Counted from the stretch's first letter, positions 36,954 through 49,196 are shown. The stretch: 64,000 bases of DNA from Isoetes taiwanensis (GCA_021234155.1 JAJEKV010000039.1:6180745-6244744); one strand, 5' to 3'. A program made the numbers and translations. The notes: generated by a model from the sequence alone, not told the origin.

Positions 36954-38357
36954 ATGGCTGCCGCCGCCGACCTTGTCGCCTGGTACCATGATGGAGAGAA
37001 ATGGGATCCACAGGTTCCCTTCGACCTGCTGCAGCCTTTGCTATGCCAACGCATAGACCTCCTCATCAGTATGCAGCGGCATCCGGACTACGCCGGATTC
37101 CTTGATTTTTACATGGAGGACATGCTTCCTCTGTGTATTCCTCTGGGGGATCCTCCCCACTTGTATTTGGAGCGGGAGATAGTTCGGCAGATGTTAGGCG
37201 GGGACACACATGCTTATGACGTCCTGAAGGGGAAACTCCGATGGGGTAAACACCTACCAGTGGTCCAGCATCAGGGGCAGCAGTATCTGGAAGCTACTTT
37301 CGCCCTAGCCATCCTCATGGACCAATACGTTGAGGATGAGACCTTGCCAGTAGAGAAGGGCAAACTGCCAGAATCCTCCGAGGAGGGGGATGACGAGCAT
37401 ATAGGAATGGGCGACTTTGCCCGTTGGAAAGAGCTAGCGGAGGAGCTACCACCGCGCCGCGACCAATCTGTAGGCTTGTCCGGGTTAGACGGCCTTCCAG
37501 TTATTTATCACCAAGGGTAGGAGTACCTTCTCTTGGATGATATTATCTGGACGTATCACGTGGTGGCCGGATTTCGACGCAAGCGCAAAGACCATATACT
37601 TTACGAGCTTGCGGAGTATTGTATGGATGATTTCATCGACTTCACTTCTACCGAGCTTCCTCCGGAGGTGCACCAGCTGCTTCAGTTCCGTCAGGAGACC
37701 CTAGAGCCGGCGGAGACTCTACTACATCTTCGCGACTTCGTGATGCAGGAACCAGCTTCGCAACCTGCACCAGATGCCTTCACGGCTATGGGACCTCACG
37801 TCCCAAACATTAATATGGTTGAGGTTCCCTCCGACTCAGATGATGAGGGTGAAGATTTATATCATAACCCTGCGCACAAGAAGGAGGAGCAACAGGAGCT
37901 CAAGGAGGAAGAAGTCCCCATGGACTTGGATAAGGAAGTGGCAGCATCTGAGACTTCGCAAGGGAAAGTGCTGGGTAACCACCTTACCCGTTTCTTCTTG
38001 TCGGCCTTCAAATACGGACAAGTCCTCTTCATAGCCCGGGATCTAGGGCCAGACGCTGAAGCTTCATGGTGGGCCCTCCGTGCACTCTCTACACTGGCCG
38101 GCCACAAGAAGCTTCCCTATCGTACGTTTACTTATGTACTCGTACGACGGGATCTTGCCCTGACGGCCTTGGGTCAGGATATTGCGCCTTGGATGGGAAT
38201 GAAGCTCCTCACGGCAGCCCCATTGGCCGTTGCTTATCCACCAGAGGTTGCATCTGTTGCGGCTGCCACAGTAGACCCTGGGGTTACTCTGCTGCGACAC
38301 CGACCGCCTCCACCACCTCCTAGGGCTAAGGATAAAGAGGCAGGGCCTAGTTCCTAG
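36954..38357 (+). pseudogene. Element ORF2, unknown function, one in-frame amber stop
   Basis: A single frame of 467 codons opens at ATG 36954 (GCCATGGCT) and is interrupted once by TAG at 37518-37520, in the context YHQG-stop-EYL. A matching phrase earlier in the same protein reads QHQGQQYL, so the stop probably replaced a Gln codon by a single C-to-T change. The protein has an acidic middle (PSDSDDEGEDLYHN, KEEQQELKEEEVPMDLDKE), a hydrophobic/basic part (LTRFFLSAFKYGQVLFIARD, then GHKKLPYRTFTYVLVRRDLA) and a Pro-rich end (RHRPPPPPPRAKDKEAGPSS). No zinc knuckle, protease or RT motif is visible. A Gag-like or accessory role is possible, but I do not recognise the family. Stop readthrough is an alternative. 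Confidence 0.65.
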
Positions 38358-38422
38358 ACTAATTTTGCTATGAAAAATGTATATATATATATATATATAT
38401 GTTTTGCTAATTTTTGTTTATA
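38358..38422. other. TA-rich junction between LTR element and retroelement array
   Basis: A run of (AT)n at about 38380-38401, then TTTTGCTAATTTTTGTTTA and a second TATATATATA, leads directly into the first base shared by the two 3-kb direct repeats (38423). The junction matches no LTR end. Confidence 0.7.
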
Positions 38423-39657
38423 TATATAAACCAGCCTAGCCGAAACCTTAAGTTACAACTAGACATCCAAGAAGCCCTAGACTAACTAATTAGGACAACT
38501 GGATTTATTGGATCCTAAACAGGAAAGCCTTAGAGATCATGGGACCATCATAAAATACCTTAAAACTGTGATGTAAAAATACAACTCAGATTATCCTAAC
38601 CCAGTAAAAATGATTTATGTATTAGCAAAATTAATTGGAACAAAACCATGTCACAGCAATGCTGAGTTTATTTAAAATACACTCATAAAGCAAGTCTTAA
38701 AAAAATAGGCTAAGCAAATGAAACTAAGTTAAATTGTAAAATTCAAACATATAGTAGACAGCTAAATGAATAAACCATTTTATTTCAGAGTAAAACAAAA
38801 TGTTATTATGCTTTATCAATAAAAGCAATCAATAAGGCATAAAACTGCTTAAATAGTAACAACATAATAATTCTGTAATGTATTACAGAAATAACATGAG
38901 TCAACAAAAGCTTAAGAAATGTACCCTGATATTATCCCAGCTCGAATCCATATTAGCACAGTAATAAGAGTAAAATCTTACCAGTAGTATTGATTAAACA
39001 AAAGGAATAAGTAGTTCATTTAATCCAAAAGCATTCTTCAAGCACCCATGCACAAAGCAAAATGCAGGAGAAGAGAGCTCGGTTACCTGCAGCAAATAGC
39101 ATTAATTAGCCAAAAGAGGGTAAAAAACACTAATGCTAACAGGTAAGCAATGAACTCTCTTGGCATTTCTGCCCTTTACCCGCTGATTTAAAGGAGATAT
39201 TCACAATTTACATATAGACAAAAGTTACTGAGGTTAGCAGCACATTCAACTGAAAATAACTAAAACCTGCAGACATAAACTAGGATCAATGTTACATTAG
39301 ATGATAGAAACAATCTGCTGAGAGAACATTGGATCAAGGCCAATTTTAGAGAAGATCAGGTGAAATAAACCTACATCTATGTTAGAAGGGAGCAGCAGCA
39401 CTAAACCAAGCACCTAGTCATTTAGGATAATTATACTTTATCCAGTATCTAATGTCTAGAAAATTAAAGACATGTAGTTCGAACATAAATATTGCCATAG
39501 ACCAATTTAATGACTACTTGTGCAAATAATATAACCATGCAAAATGAGATGCATCTGATACTAAGAATCATCATCCATATGCCAGAACAGGTCACAATTG
39601 CTGATAGCAAATTTAGTGGTTCATAAACCAGCATTCTAACAATATAATGGTAGGAAC

Positions 39658-40008
39658 CTGATTTAATTGTACTCCATCATCCGAATCTTCATCTATATCA
39701 GAGTCAGCAACCACCTCCACATTATTATCGGGTATACCCACTGATTTGGAGACATTCCCACATGGCTTCAAACTGGCATTCAGACTTGGATTCAAACTTG
39801 GATTCAGACTTGGGATGAACTTTGTAATACCAGCATCACTTTTGGCCCTATTAGGATCCAACCCATTGGCTTTGCACAATTCAATCAATTGTGCCTTAGT
39901 AGGCTGAGGATTATTGTGCTCTAAGCCATTCCTTCTGAGGAACTCAATAAGTTTAGCCCTGGTTTGCCCCTTATTGCACGCACCCTCTGGTCGGCCAGCC
40001 TTACTCAT
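39658..40008 (-). CDS. SAP-like first exon of the retroelement gene (left copy, intact)
   Basis: ATG at 40008 opens 117 codons ending at a donor CAG|GTTCCT after GVQLNQ. Near the start is a GRPEG patch that is AT-hook-like. Two helix-helix segments follow, TRAKLIEFLRRNGL and TKAQLIELCKANGLDPNRAK, resembling the SAP fold (LxxxLxxxGL), a DNA/chromatin-binding motif. Then comes an imperfect NPSLNPSLNASLKP repeat and an acidic end (DSDIDEDSDDG). The donor is in phase 0, matching the acceptor of exon 2 in unit E1 (47152). This copy is a stranded first exon whose downstream exons are absent to its left, where the LTR element begins. SAP function is inferred from the helix pattern only. Confidence 0.55.
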
Positions 40009-40259
40009 GTCTCAAGTGTAATTTGAGGAATACGAACATATTAAATAGCCCAGGGTTTAACCCGGATTCAACTCCAACCAAGCTTACTCTGCTATAAGTT
40101 AAAATTACAAGAAGTTTAAGGAAAAAGTTCCTAACTGTTTACCTGTCTTGATCAATCCGACCTGTCCTGTAGATCATTTGCATGCAACAGACTGTCGCAG
40201 GGACACGCCATCCCTAATCAGTTAGGGATCCGTCAACAAAAGGCAGATCAGAGCAGCTG

Positions 40260-40300
40260 TAGACAACGCCCTTCATTAGGGTTTGTTAACATTTTAGGGT
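40260..40300. other. Telomere-like TTTAGGG phrases
   Basis: TTAGGGTTTG and, 13 bases on, TTTTAGGGTTAG lie just upstream of the SAP-like exon. They are also present in the right copy (near 54466-54494). Only two units are present and they are not a tandem array. Confidence 0.3.
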
Positions 40301-40724
40301 TAGCTTACGATTTGGTCGTTCCTAGCTGGAAATGTTAGGAATAAAAAATAATTTAACCTTGGACGTAATTGAGACAATAGCCACTAAATTAAAAAAAGTG
40401 CTACCCACATGTTAATATACCATTATGCCCTTATATCTAGGGCCAAAATTCATAACAAAACCATAACAGCATACTTCCCATTTTCTCTAGTGATTGAAAA
40501 CATGTATACCCCAAGCAATTTTTACCACCATTAGGCAGAAATATCTTAAATTTTAAACCATCAATAACATGCCCATGAAAACCAGGGTATATGGTTCGAG
40601 CTCAAAGCATTGTAGAATGATTTGATAAATAATTCAGTAATTATTTAAATGGTAGGGAGAGAAAACTAACCTTTACAGAGAATTACTGTCACATCCAGGA
40701 CCAATACCATTACTGTTTAATATA

Positions 40725-41270
40725 TGGGTTAACCTATTATTTCAAGAGAACAAGTTAATGATAACAACATGTTTGCAATGTCCAAAACCCTAAATATACA
40801 ATGATCATCTTATCTTAAACCATTGTTGGTTAATGCTTGGGTTAACAAGTTAATGACACCAACATGTTAACACATGTTGATGTTATACCTGTAAATGCTT
40901 GGGCCATAGAGATACCCTGATCCCCTTATCTTATCAAGGCAATTTCGCTTATTTGGTCAAGGCCATTGTTGGATATGTATGAAAAAATTCCAACAATTGT
41001 TGGTTAATGCCTGGGTTAACAAGTTAATGACAATAACATGTTGCAATGTCCAAAGCCCTAGAGTTACAATGATCCTCTTATCATATCTAGGCAAATTAGC
41101 CTATTTGGTCAAGGCCATTATTGGATATGTATGAAAAGACTTAAACTATTGTTGGTTAATGCTTGGGTTAACCAATTTCAAGAGAACAAGTTAGTGACCA
41201 CAATATGTTACAATGTCCAGAGTCCCAGAGATACAATGATCCCCTTATCTTAAACCATGTACCCCCAACA
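40725..41270. repeat. Imperfect subrepeats inside the 3-kb repeat
   Basis: Units of about 145-180 bp share ATTGTTGGTTAATGCxTGGG, TTAACAAGTTAATGAC, CAATGTCCAAA.CCCTA, ACAATGATC.TCTTATC and GGTCAAGGCCATT.TTGGAT. The same series is at about 54905-55470, with an extra TTAACACATG unit. Confidence 0.8.
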
Positions 41271-41407
41271 TATTAATTTACCTGCCCTATACAGGTCCAT
41301 GTAATTTGTCCATAGACCACCATTGATACTTAGAACATAAAAACAACAGGATTATAGGATAGGAATTAATCCATAGAGGGAACTAATGCTAATGAATAGA
41401 GTAAAAT

Positions 41408-42094
<687 letters not shown>

Positions 42095-42928
42095 TTGCTG
42101 ATTCATAATATCTTAGGATGCTACATTGATCAGATTTCAGTTGCTAACACAATCAAGCTTTTTCAGGAAGCCGAAGGGGTGATACTTGCCAAAGATCAAT
42201 ACATTGTAGGCATAGGCCCAAATCGAAAGGAGTATTCTATTTATATAGCATCTGTGGGTGGGCGAACTTTCTTCACTGAAGGCTGGGAGTCCTTTTTGCA
42301 AGGAAATAACATGGTGGAAGGAACTGCACTTTTATGCAGTATATCAGACAATGGAACTCGCATAACAGCACAGATATGTGATGGAAATTACCGTGTGACA
42401 CCAATAGGCAACTGGCAACTTGGAAACTCCAGTCATAGTGCGCCACCAAAAAATCGGCGTGGTACTAGTGATCGGCATGGTGTTAAAGATCCACCCAAAT
42501 ACAATGATCTTGATTCATCGGACGATGATACTTCAGATGAGGATGAACCCCCAACCCAGAAACCTTTTCGAGTCGCTCTTCTCAGAGCAAACATAAATAG
42601 AGGCTTGGTAAGTTTATGTTCTTTTACTCCAAGCATTATTATAAGGTTCTTTACCATTCTTTATTGTCTGTTTGATTAGGTACTTGAGAATGAGAACAAG
42701 TGGCGTAGTCCACCTAAGGGCTACACTGTAGTCATCACTGGACCTGGGAATCAGAAGAGCTCGCTGTCAGCAAAGAGGAGCAGAAACTGCCTAGGTGATG
42801 GCTGGACTGGTTTTAAGAAGCTTTATGGTTTAAGCCTTGGAGACATTCTTGAGTTTACTTATAATGGTAACAAGCTTGAATGGAACATGAAGATTCTGAA
42901 AGGTGCTGCACTGCACAGAGTTAGGTGA
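42095..42928 (+). CDS. Two-domain B3-like DNA-binding protein, antisense to RT1
   Basis: Two exons join in phase: one ending at 42607 (GGCTTG|GTAAGT) and 42680-42928 (TTGATTAG|GTACTT), with TGA at 42926. Exon 1 has a B3-type stretch (YSIYIASVGGRTFFTEGWES then FLQGNNMVEGTALLCSI), then a Ser/Asp-rich acidic linker (DLDSSDDDTSDEDE). Exon 2 has a second (CLGDGWTGFKKLYGLSLGDI then LEFTYNGNKLEW). The GW..F...N.L..GD.L.F pattern is the C-terminal half of plant B3 domains (REM/VRN1-like DNA binding). The start is uncertain: no ATG fits the frame, so a further upstream exon or decay is likely. The gene lies between RT1 and the TA tract on the opposite strand, within the sequence bounded by the 3-kb direct repeats. 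It may be cargo or an element gene. Confidence 0.6.
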
Positions 42929-43416
42929 AACAGGGTTTAACTTCTGTCATTTACATCAAAAATGGGGTATGAACTTTAGTAATATAATGTATAGTTACCA
43001 TATAGTAAGATTTTTTGTCTATGTGCCAATTAACCGTAACAATTGGCTTCAAAATTATGTTGTCCTCACCAACTTTATATCTATAATATAAATATGTATG
43101 TTGCCTTGCAACAATACTTTACTTAATCCAAATTTCAAAGGCATAGCTTTTATCAATTGTATTAAATAAGGTTGTTTCTGATATCTTAAGTCCATACAGT
43201 TTGTATCAGATAATATAAAAATACAGTGCAGACAATAACAAGAGGATTTATTTATTTCAGAGTAGGGTCCAACCCTAACATAAAGACTGCATCAGATATC
43301 ATTAAAATATAGTGCAAACAATGCCAATAGAATTTATTACTATCAGAGAGGGTCAAAAACATAAAGATAAAGATGAAGATGGGGTTTCTGTAGTTGGGAT
43401 CCCCTTGCCAAAAACT
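42929..43416. other. Spacer between B3 gene and RT1 3' end
   Basis: This convergent 3' spacer is AT-rich. A diverged internal duplication (CAGATAxxATxAAAATAxAGTGC, near 43206 and 43292) is visible. No gene was seen. Confidence 0.5.
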
Positions 43417-45470
43417 TTATATTAACTTGAAATTATTCAACTCAAAGATCAATGTCTTGATATCATATTTAAGTCCTGGAAACTCTTCCTTATTCAAAAC
43501 TTTGAGTACCTTATGCCAAACATCATTTTTACCAAAACCTTTGCTGACAAAGCAATTTATGAGGTCCACTAGATCTGCAGCAGCTCTTATAGGATTATTA
43601 TGAACATAAAGAATAGGTTGGACCTGTGATATGATCACATTGCAAGCCATAATATATGGTCTACAGCTACTAGCATGAATAAATCTTGAAGCCACAAATG
43701 GTAACTTATTTCTCTTATCGAATCTGTATATATTGTATATACCAGCATGGTGCGCAGTTATTTCAATAGACATGTTAAGAAAATCCACCTTAGTGCCAAC
43801 AGATGTTGCTCGGTCAGTGTATGTGGTTTCATTTTTAATAATAAGATGATCCAAGTCATAAATGCTTGGGCTGCAGTCATTGTTTCTGATAAATGGATTA
43901 TTGATACTCAATAAATCATCAATGTATCTATATGTAAACTTGAAGGCAGCTGCCTCAACTAGTTTACCACCAGAAATAAGTTTGCAGATAAACTTCAGCT
44001 CATACGCAGCCAGATACAAGTTGCACCAGCCAGGGCTGGAAGCAAAACCCATTGGGATACCCTTGACCTGTTTGAATACTCCATTATGCATTACTAGGAA
44101 ACAATTATTTAATAGCCAGTTATTCAATTGAATAAACAGTGATTTATCCATCTTTTTCCATATTCTACTTTCAGGAGCTGTTTTCTTCCATTCCATTGTG
44201 ATCTTTCCATCTGCTAAGATTTTATACCACATGTTAAAACTAGAGCGTCCTTTCTTTTTGAAATTCCAGGCCATACTGATAATATTTTCCATAACACTGC
44301 AAATACCATGTTCACCATTCAGTGGTATGTTTTCATAACATTTGGTTATATCCGCGACAAACACATTGCTTATTTTGGCAGGTAGATTACAAACAACATC
44401 ATAAGTGGAATTGACAATCCAAGCTGCTTTGATATTATCCTTTTGAAAGATATTAGCTGCACTGCATTTTTCGTGACAAATATTGGGCCATATATCCAAT
44501 ATGAGATTAAGACCAGCTGCCACAATTGAGGCAGGAATAGAGAAGATTGTTTCATGTGCATTGGTGATCCACCTGTACTCAAACTTATGTGCTTTGAAAA
44601 TCCCCAGAAGGTAAGGGAATTCAGTGCTAAAAATGTGCTCATCTCCAAGAAGATTTTCAATATCTCTTCGAATCTGTAATATAAGATCTTCCCTAACAAT
44701 TGGGCAATTATTGAAATCATTACTTCTTAGTCTATTATCTGCCTCATTTCTAATATGAAATGGACATATAAAGACCGGGTTATTAGCTGCTTTGTCTACC
44801 CCAGAGACATATATGTTGCTGATCAACCATTCCATATTTCTGACAACTGCATCATCCATAATTAAGAATTTATTCCTGGATTTAATATTAGTATCAACAA
44901 AGATCTTGGCAAGCTGCTCAACACCTTTAAAAATATCGATCTTGCATTGTTCAATGATAAGATCATCATATTCCATAAGAGAAAATCTGTGCACTTGAAA
45001 GAATTGTTCAATAGTAGTCCCCATTTCAGACAAATATTCCTCAATGGTAAAAGGATGGTCAGGGATAAAATTAAGACCAAAAGCAAACCAGTTCCTTAAT
45101 CCTTTGGAGTGGATAATATTCAAGTCAGTAGTACGAATGTGACCAATTCTTGGATCAATGAATTTCTGTAGTCTTGGAATATTACAAACACACTGAGGCT
45201 GTTCAGTACTAGTAAAGACAATTTTGGGTTTATAGAAGATATCCTTAAGATTATTTGTATATCTCCATCCAAAAACTGTGTTTTCCCAAATATCATTCCC
45301 TATATTTCCCAAAACTTTGTTTAGGACATTTTTGAAAACACTGGTATATGCAATCTTGTCAACAGCTTTAGAAAAATATGTTAAATGTACATATTTTCTG
45401 CTAGTTTTTTCCTTGATGACTTGTAATTTAAGTCTACCATCAACTCTGCGACACAAATGTCTTCTTTTCT
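43417..45470 (-). CDS. Penelope-like reverse transcriptase, unit E1, intact frame
   Basis: The open frame of 679 codons has no stop. A phase-0 acceptor (TTAACAG) just upstream at 45470 adds about five codons (KRRHL). Order: an N-terminal extension of about 200 residues; SGVDKAANNPVFICPFH near 218; LLGIFKAHKFEYRWITNA near 283; motif A FVADITKCYENIPL with Asp 369; motif B KGIPMGFASSPGWCNLYL near 465; motif C YRYIDDLLSINNP with Asp 513/514; KVDFLNMSIEI near 556; then RFDKRNKLPF and a thumb-like RFIHASSCRPY. Catalytic Asp residues are all present. The layout (ADKxxxNxVF, then motifs A, B, C, FLN, DKR) is that of Penelope-like RTs. No GIY-YIG endonuclease is recognisable before or after, so it resembles endonuclease-minus types. 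RT1 is the best preserved copy in the window and may be active. Confidence 0.85.
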
Positions 45471-45635
45471 GTTAAGTCACAGAAAAGTATTTCAGATATT
45501 ATATTTGAAAAATGGGGATAAAACCCATATGTATTAGGCATAAAAGCCTGAGTTACATGCAATGCATGCACAGTAAGTCATACAAAAAAGCATACTAAAT
45601 CCGAGGATAAGGTAAGGCAAAAATACCTCTCATCC

Positions 45636-47152
45636 TTAAAAACTAATATTTGTAGCAGTAGATGTACCTGTAACAGCATTTTTCATGAGCTTGGGTGGCC
45701 TTATGATTCCTGTAACTGTAAGCTGTGCCAGCTGGTTTCTCTTTTTAGCTTGGGCATACCCAAAGCTGTTATTGTCATGCAAGTGATCCAGTAAAAACTT
45801 TTTTTCTTTGATAGTTTTTTCAATGATATCAACCATTCTGTGATTGCCAAATTCCTGTTTGAAATTGGTATTGCTATTTTCAGCAAGCTTATGAGTCATC
45901 TTAAACATGAGTTCACGAACCTTTAGATAGCCAATGTATGCCAGCACTACCTTTTTGATTGGGTCAGAAGCTAACCATCTGCACATGAAAGCAAATCTCA
46001 TTTGTACTACCTGCTCAGGCCATACTTTCTCCAAGTGGTTGAACATAAACCATACGATATGGTCAAACCATATGATGTTATCTGGACATTTCTCATCAGT
46101 AACCTGTTCACAATTGCACTTGAAGTAAGGACAGAAAGTTCTCCAAATACGTTTAAGATAAAAGTCGATTCTCCTTTCATCAGTCTTGGCCATATGGCCC
46201 TTTTGTCCAATGTAAAGGGCAGTACCAATTAGACATTTCTTTTCAAGAAGTTCAATCTTGAATGGCAGTTCAATAGTGATTTTTCTGATATGTTTGTTGA
46301 AAGCCATAGCATCTTTTTCAGCTTTGGATACTTCCTCTGGAGTTAACCGAGCCAACATTATGAATGAGTCCTTACTAATAGGAGCAGTTACGCCAAGATT
46401 TTTGCTTTTCCAAAGGATTTGCTGGAATTGATCTCCATGCATTTCAATATTTCTCGCTTGACATAATTGGAAAGTCGCCCGCGATTGAACAGATTAAGCT
46501 CCTTAAGGCTGTACTTGTCCAATTCCTCCCTTAACTTATCCTCAGTAGAACTTTCACTGATAGTATCCAGAACAGGTGTAACCAAATGGTTATTATCCAA
46601 ATCATCGATATCAAAAAGACAATTATTCAAAGATACTTCCACCTCATCAATTTTATCTTCAATAATCTGAGCAGCTTTACCAATAGGGGTGTAAGTGTAC
46701 CTCAGTGAATTCTGTTTTTCCAAGGCAGTTAACCCTTTGATGAAGGCTAGTAAGTCATGCATATCCTTACTATCAGCATTAATGTGAGCACTAGGCAGTG
46801 CTTTGTAAGTATCAATAATCAGATCATGACATTTCCCATAATCAGCATCTTTGAATTTTGAAACCAGTCCCAGCATATTATTAAAGCCAAGAAAAAGAAC
46901 TGCTGATAGCTCACCTTCAGCCAGTGTGCTTTCCTTACATATCAGTAGATTATGTACCTCAGAAAGCCTAATGCATGACATAACAGCTTGTACTGCCTTG
47001 TTAGGAGCCATAATACCAGCAGTAGCATAGCCCAACTTAGCAAACTCGGGGAGCCATTCGGGCCTACCCTCAACATGATTCTGGTGATTAGTTTGCAGAA
47101 TATGATCAGACTGATTGCCACATCCAGCAGAATACTTGTGATTGTTTGCTTC
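45636..47152 (-). CDS. WFDHI-domain protein of unit E1, upstream of RT, two overlapping frames
   Basis: Exon 2 opens at an acceptor (TTTTGCTTATAG|GAAGCAAAC, 47152). It runs as EGRPEWLPEFAKLGYATAGI and on to 46388, where the frame stops. The next frame (46442-45636) overlaps it by 55 bases and continues the protein. Joined, it would be about 500 residues and mostly helical. It carries a FCPYFKCNC cluster and the motif IIWFDHIVWFMFNHLEKVWP. Both parts match the corresponding protein of unit C1 (ARTEWFPELKNIGYGENLWV; VVWFDHIIWYMMNNVEK), so the domain is conserved between two diverged lineages. Function is unknown; its position before RT suggests a Gag-like or RNP role. The frame change lies at AAAAGCAAAAATC, either a one-base indel or a programmed shift. 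A donor CAG|GTACAT at 45667 may end the exon before the stop. Confidence 0.6.
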
Positions 47153-47300
47153 CTATAAGCAAAATTAAAATAATAAGTTCAACCAATAAGTCAACAGAAA
47201 AATTATAGAAAACCTATAGTAAGTCTATAGTAAGTCTATAGTAGGTCCCAAGGATCTCTAAAGCCCACACCGGTAAAACCAGTGATCCAAAGTGGGGTAA
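47153..47300. other. Start of intron 1 (3' part), unit E1
   Basis: The acceptor polypyrimidine side of intron 1 lies here, followed by small TATAGTAAGTC repeats near 47215-47240. The 3-kb repeat starts at 47301. Confidence 0.5.
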
Positions 47301-47583
47301 TATATAAACCAGCCTAGCCGAAACCTTAAGTTACAACCAGACATCCAAGAAGCCCTAGACTAACTAATTAGGACAACTGGATTTATTGGATCCTAAACAG
47401 GAAAGCCTTAGAGATCATGGGACCATCATAAAATACCTTAAAACTGTGATGTAAAAATACAACTCAGATTATCCTAACCCAGTAAAAATGATTTATGTAT
47501 TAGCAAAATTAATTGGAACAAAACCATGTCACAGCAATGCTGAGTTTATTTAAAATACACTCATAAAGCAAGTCTTAAAAAAA

Positions 47584-47612
47584 CTAGTAATGGGTGCCCG
47601 GCGTTGCCGGGC
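47584..47612 (-). terminator. Helitron 3' end: hairpin plus CTAG
   Basis: The stem GCCCGGC/GCCGGGC (47596-47612, 7 bp, 3-base loop) stands 8 bases before the terminal CTAG (47584-47587). This is the rolling-circle termination signal typical of Helitrons. Confidence 0.95.
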
Positions 47613-48694
47613 ATAAGTACTGTTCTACTATACAACAATGAGGTTGTTGACATAATACATATAGCAATTGATATATTGAATTGTCCCAATAGGACAATAA
47701 TGGTATTCTATTTCAATTATCAACTTATACATGGCAACTATTTTGGTGGCATTTAGGTGTAGAGAACAAAAAAAAAAACACTTTGCATACGGTTTTAAAT
47801 AATAATGGCATCTGCAAAAGTAGCATTTAAAAATTTTCACCATTATTTCAAAACCCCGTATTAACATTTGGACAATATGTTTTTAACCATTCAATGGGCA
47901 TATGACTTTGTATTATACGTGTTCTCATCATTTAAGATATGCATTGAGAAAATTTTTTCAATGGGTAATATATTATTCTAATGTCAGATAGGAGAATTGC
48001 AACTTTTTTGGCATGTAAAGTAATTGTTATGTAGGTTATTAAGTTGCGTTGAACCCAATTGCACCTTGTTTGACAGGTAACTCTTATGGGTGATGTGGTT
48101 TATAATTATTCAAAAGGTGGCATGATGTTCTGTATGGTGTGAAATGGCATGCAGATGTAGCTATCTTTTAAGTTATATCAAGACGACGTGGGTTAGGATA
48201 TACAATGGATAGCACATGTTGTGGATCAGGATATACCATGGGTATCAATCACTTCCTAGCAATTGTGGTGTGGGTCAAATTCACTAGATGTTTGTATTTG
48301 GTCTAGGAAATGAAGACACTATGATAGGCATTCTACTTAGAACTCAAATGCTTTAGGAATAAAACAATGATCTACATTTTATATTAGCATTTTAATTCTA
48401 TAAGGGACATCATTGTAAGAACAATTAGGCAAGTGGTAGAATTGTAGCTTAGAATTTCTAAACGCTTTAAAAAAAGTATTCAAAGTCATCTGCAACTTCT
48501 AAGGCTTTTCATTTTAGAATTCCCAGGTTCCCCAATTCATTTGTGGCCTTAAAGAACCAAGAATGCTCCATAAAATTCAAAAGCAGAGAGAAAATTAGTT
48601 AGAAATTATGAAATAGAATTCGAACGTGCCTTGACCTAGAAAATGTTATTCTAGGTTTCACATTTTACATGTATACCCTATAATCTATGATTTT
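47613..48694. other. Helitron body, no gene seen
   Basis: This is AT-rich sequence between the hairpin end and the RADA fragment. No coding sequence is supported. Confidence 0.5.
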
Positions 48695-49196
48695 TCATCT
48701 AAACATTTTTGAACTGGTTTGCAGCAAATGGTCCGTATTATCACTGAATGGATTGTGCGAGTTTTGATATGCTTTCATGTGATTGACTCCAGTCTCAGTA
48801 CACCTTTCAGTGTCCTTAAACTCCTCGCTGGGACTCCTTTGGGTTATCTTTTCTAATCTCGTAATTTGGTGTTCATGGCCACACACTTTACTTGGAAATA
48901 TTTGCTTAAGTACGTCAACGACATTACCACAACCAACAACTTCAATGCTTCCATAATCAATATCTTTCTTTGCCGTTTGTGGGACAATGCACGTCTTGAA
49001 TCCTAGTTTAAGGGCCTCATTGATACGCTTCTGTAGCTCTCCAACCTAAGAGAAAAACTTTCAAGTCAGCAACTTCTGAAAGAAATTAAATAGAGTCAAA
49101 GCACCCATACACTGCGCAGTTCACCCCCAAGCCCAATCTCGCCAATGAAAACTGTATCTTGAGGGACCATGAGTTCAAATACACTGTCTACCAGCA
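48695..49196 (-). pseudogene. RADA: Captured 3' exons of an organellar RADA-like gene
   Basis: Two exons on the minus strand match the C-terminal Lon-like domain of RadA/Sms proteins, which in plants act in plastids and mitochondria on recombination intermediates. The exon near 49196-49111 reads DTVFIGEIGLGGELRS and ends at a donor (AGT|GTATGG). The exon 49045-48695 starts after TAG and reads VGELQKRINEALKLGFKTCI, then VPQ, IDYGSIEVVGCGNVVDVLKQ and IFP. It continues about 65 codons to TAG, including an Asn/Ser/His-rich end not typical of RadA. The Walker A ATPase and zinc-finger parts are absent, so this is a fragment. It has the same orientation as the Helitron. Phase-0 joining and kept introns show DNA-level capture. 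Confidence 0.8.

Larger units (their letters stand above)
33203..38422 (+). mobile_element. Truncated non-autonomous LTR retroelement carrying histone H3
   Basis: The element starts with an LTR (33203-34776) and a primer binding site, then a GC-rich leader and two long reading frames (35525-36754 and 36954-38357). The first ends in a histone H3 fold. No protease, reverse transcriptase, RNase H or integrase motif was seen in any frame between the primer site and 38422. No second LTR or polypurine tract appears in the window. The sequence abuts the retroelement array at a TA-rich junction at 38370-38430. The 3' part is therefore lost, or it lies beyond the array if the array inserted into it. 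The interior is clearly more GC-rich than the flanks. I infer a non-autonomous element needing a partner for transposition, with captured or long-evolved cargo. Confidence 0.75.

Noticed and set aside
43403-45475. Plus-strand frames opposite RT1
   Set aside because: They are short shadow frames of the 679-codon RT gene.
48695-49196. Bacterial insert carrying radA
   Set aside because: The RadA-like sequence is split by an intron with GT..AG borders and sits inside a Helitron. A plant organellar RADA gene is the simpler source.
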